Source: Alphaproteobacteria bacterium
Lineage (GTDB): Bacteria; Pseudomonadota; Alphaproteobacteria; Sphingomonadales; Emcibacteraceae
NCBI GenBank assembly: GCA_002401545.1
Contig: NVTJ01000059.1
Coordinates: 10,621 to 16,376 of the forward strand
DNA: 5,756 nucleotides
Direction: 5' to 3'
Shown: in pieces, positions 5,553 through 5,756 of the stretch
Layout: the number at the start of each line of letters is the position of its first letter
Numbering within the stretch: position 1 is the stretch's first letter
Translations under genes and position numbers: made by a program
The notes under the pieces: generated by a model
The model's input: only the letters and a program-made list of their open reading frames with translations
What the model was told of the DNA's origin: nothing
The model's database searches: none

Positions 5553-5756
5553 ATAGAACAGCATTATTGTATGTGGAAAAATAAAGTAATTATAATAGGT
5601 TAGGGATATTATATTACTGATAAGTTATAAAAAAAACAGCCCTTTTGTATCATAAAATTTTTCTGTAAATTTATTCAATTTAACAAAAAAAACCGGTATT
5701 TACTCTTGATTTATGACATAAATTTAGAATATTAATATTATTTTTAATTTTTTTAA

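Larger units (their letters stand above)
5148..5756. other. AT-rich intergenic region, apparently non-coding
   Basis: These 609 bases are much richer in A and T than the operon and contain many homopolymer A and T runs. Short open frames exist on both strands (for example 5376-5564 minus and 5251-5445 plus), but none has a ribosome site, recognisable domain or convincing codon pattern. The part from 5148 to about 5400 presumably holds the operon promoter and control sites. The part from about 5510 to 5756 may be the upstream region of a rightward gene beyond the window. No tRNA, clear terminator or insertion-sequence end was found. Confidence 0.7.

Noticed and set aside
5376..5564. 62-residue minus-strand open frame in the intergenic region
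   Set aside because: It has no ribosome site, no recognisable features, and covers the inverted repeat arm and palindromes; it is most likely chance.
5571..5603. ATG with a 10-codon open frame downstream of the candidate divergent promoter
   Set aside because: It stops after ten codons and has no ribosome site, so it is not a credible gene.

Overview
The window holds one complete, tightly packed six-gene operon on the minus strand (positions 5 to 5147), followed by about 600 bases of AT-rich, apparently non-coding DNA (5148 to 5756). Read in transcription order, the genes encode: a secreted coiled-coil protein of the DUF3450 family; a TtpC-type protein (signal peptide, periplasmic coiled coil, then a MotA/TolQ/ExbB proton-channel domain); a second, ordinary-size ExbB; ExbD; a short TonB; and a secreted tetratricopeptide-repeat (TPR) protein. 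This is the layout of the TonB2/TonB3-type energy-transduction clusters known from Vibrio and other proteobacteria. In those systems TtpC is an extra component needed beside ExbB, ExbD and TonB for TonB-dependent outer-membrane uptake.

The host is a Gram-negative bacterium, because the system spans inner membrane, periplasm and outer membrane. Gene order and moderate base composition suggest a proteobacterium, probably an aquatic alpha- or gammaproteobacterium. The sequence alone does not settle the class. No mobile element, RNA gene or CRISPR array is visible.

The genes appear to be co-transcribed and translationally coupled. The stop of the DUF3450 gene overlaps the ttpC start by 4 bases (ATGA), and exbD overlaps tonB in the same way. 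The other junctions are gaps of 2, 10 and 12 bases. Predicted working model: ExbB and ExbD form the proton-driven motor, TtpC adds a second ExbB-like channel domain with a large periplasmic arm, and TonB carries energy to outer-membrane receptors. The secreted DUF3450 and TPR proteins probably act as periplasmic assembly or bridging factors. No receptor gene lies in the window, so the transported substrate is unknown.

The upstream region carries a plausible extended -10 promoter just before the operon, an 11-base perfect inverted repeat about 200 bases upstream of the first start codon, several short palindromes, and a possible divergent promoter/operator pointing right toward a gene outside the window. 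The operon is a known type of system rather than a new one. The points most worth a second look are the replaced glutamate position in both ExbB-type proteins, the short acidic TonB linker, the two uncharacterised periplasmic partners, and the inverted repeat upstream.
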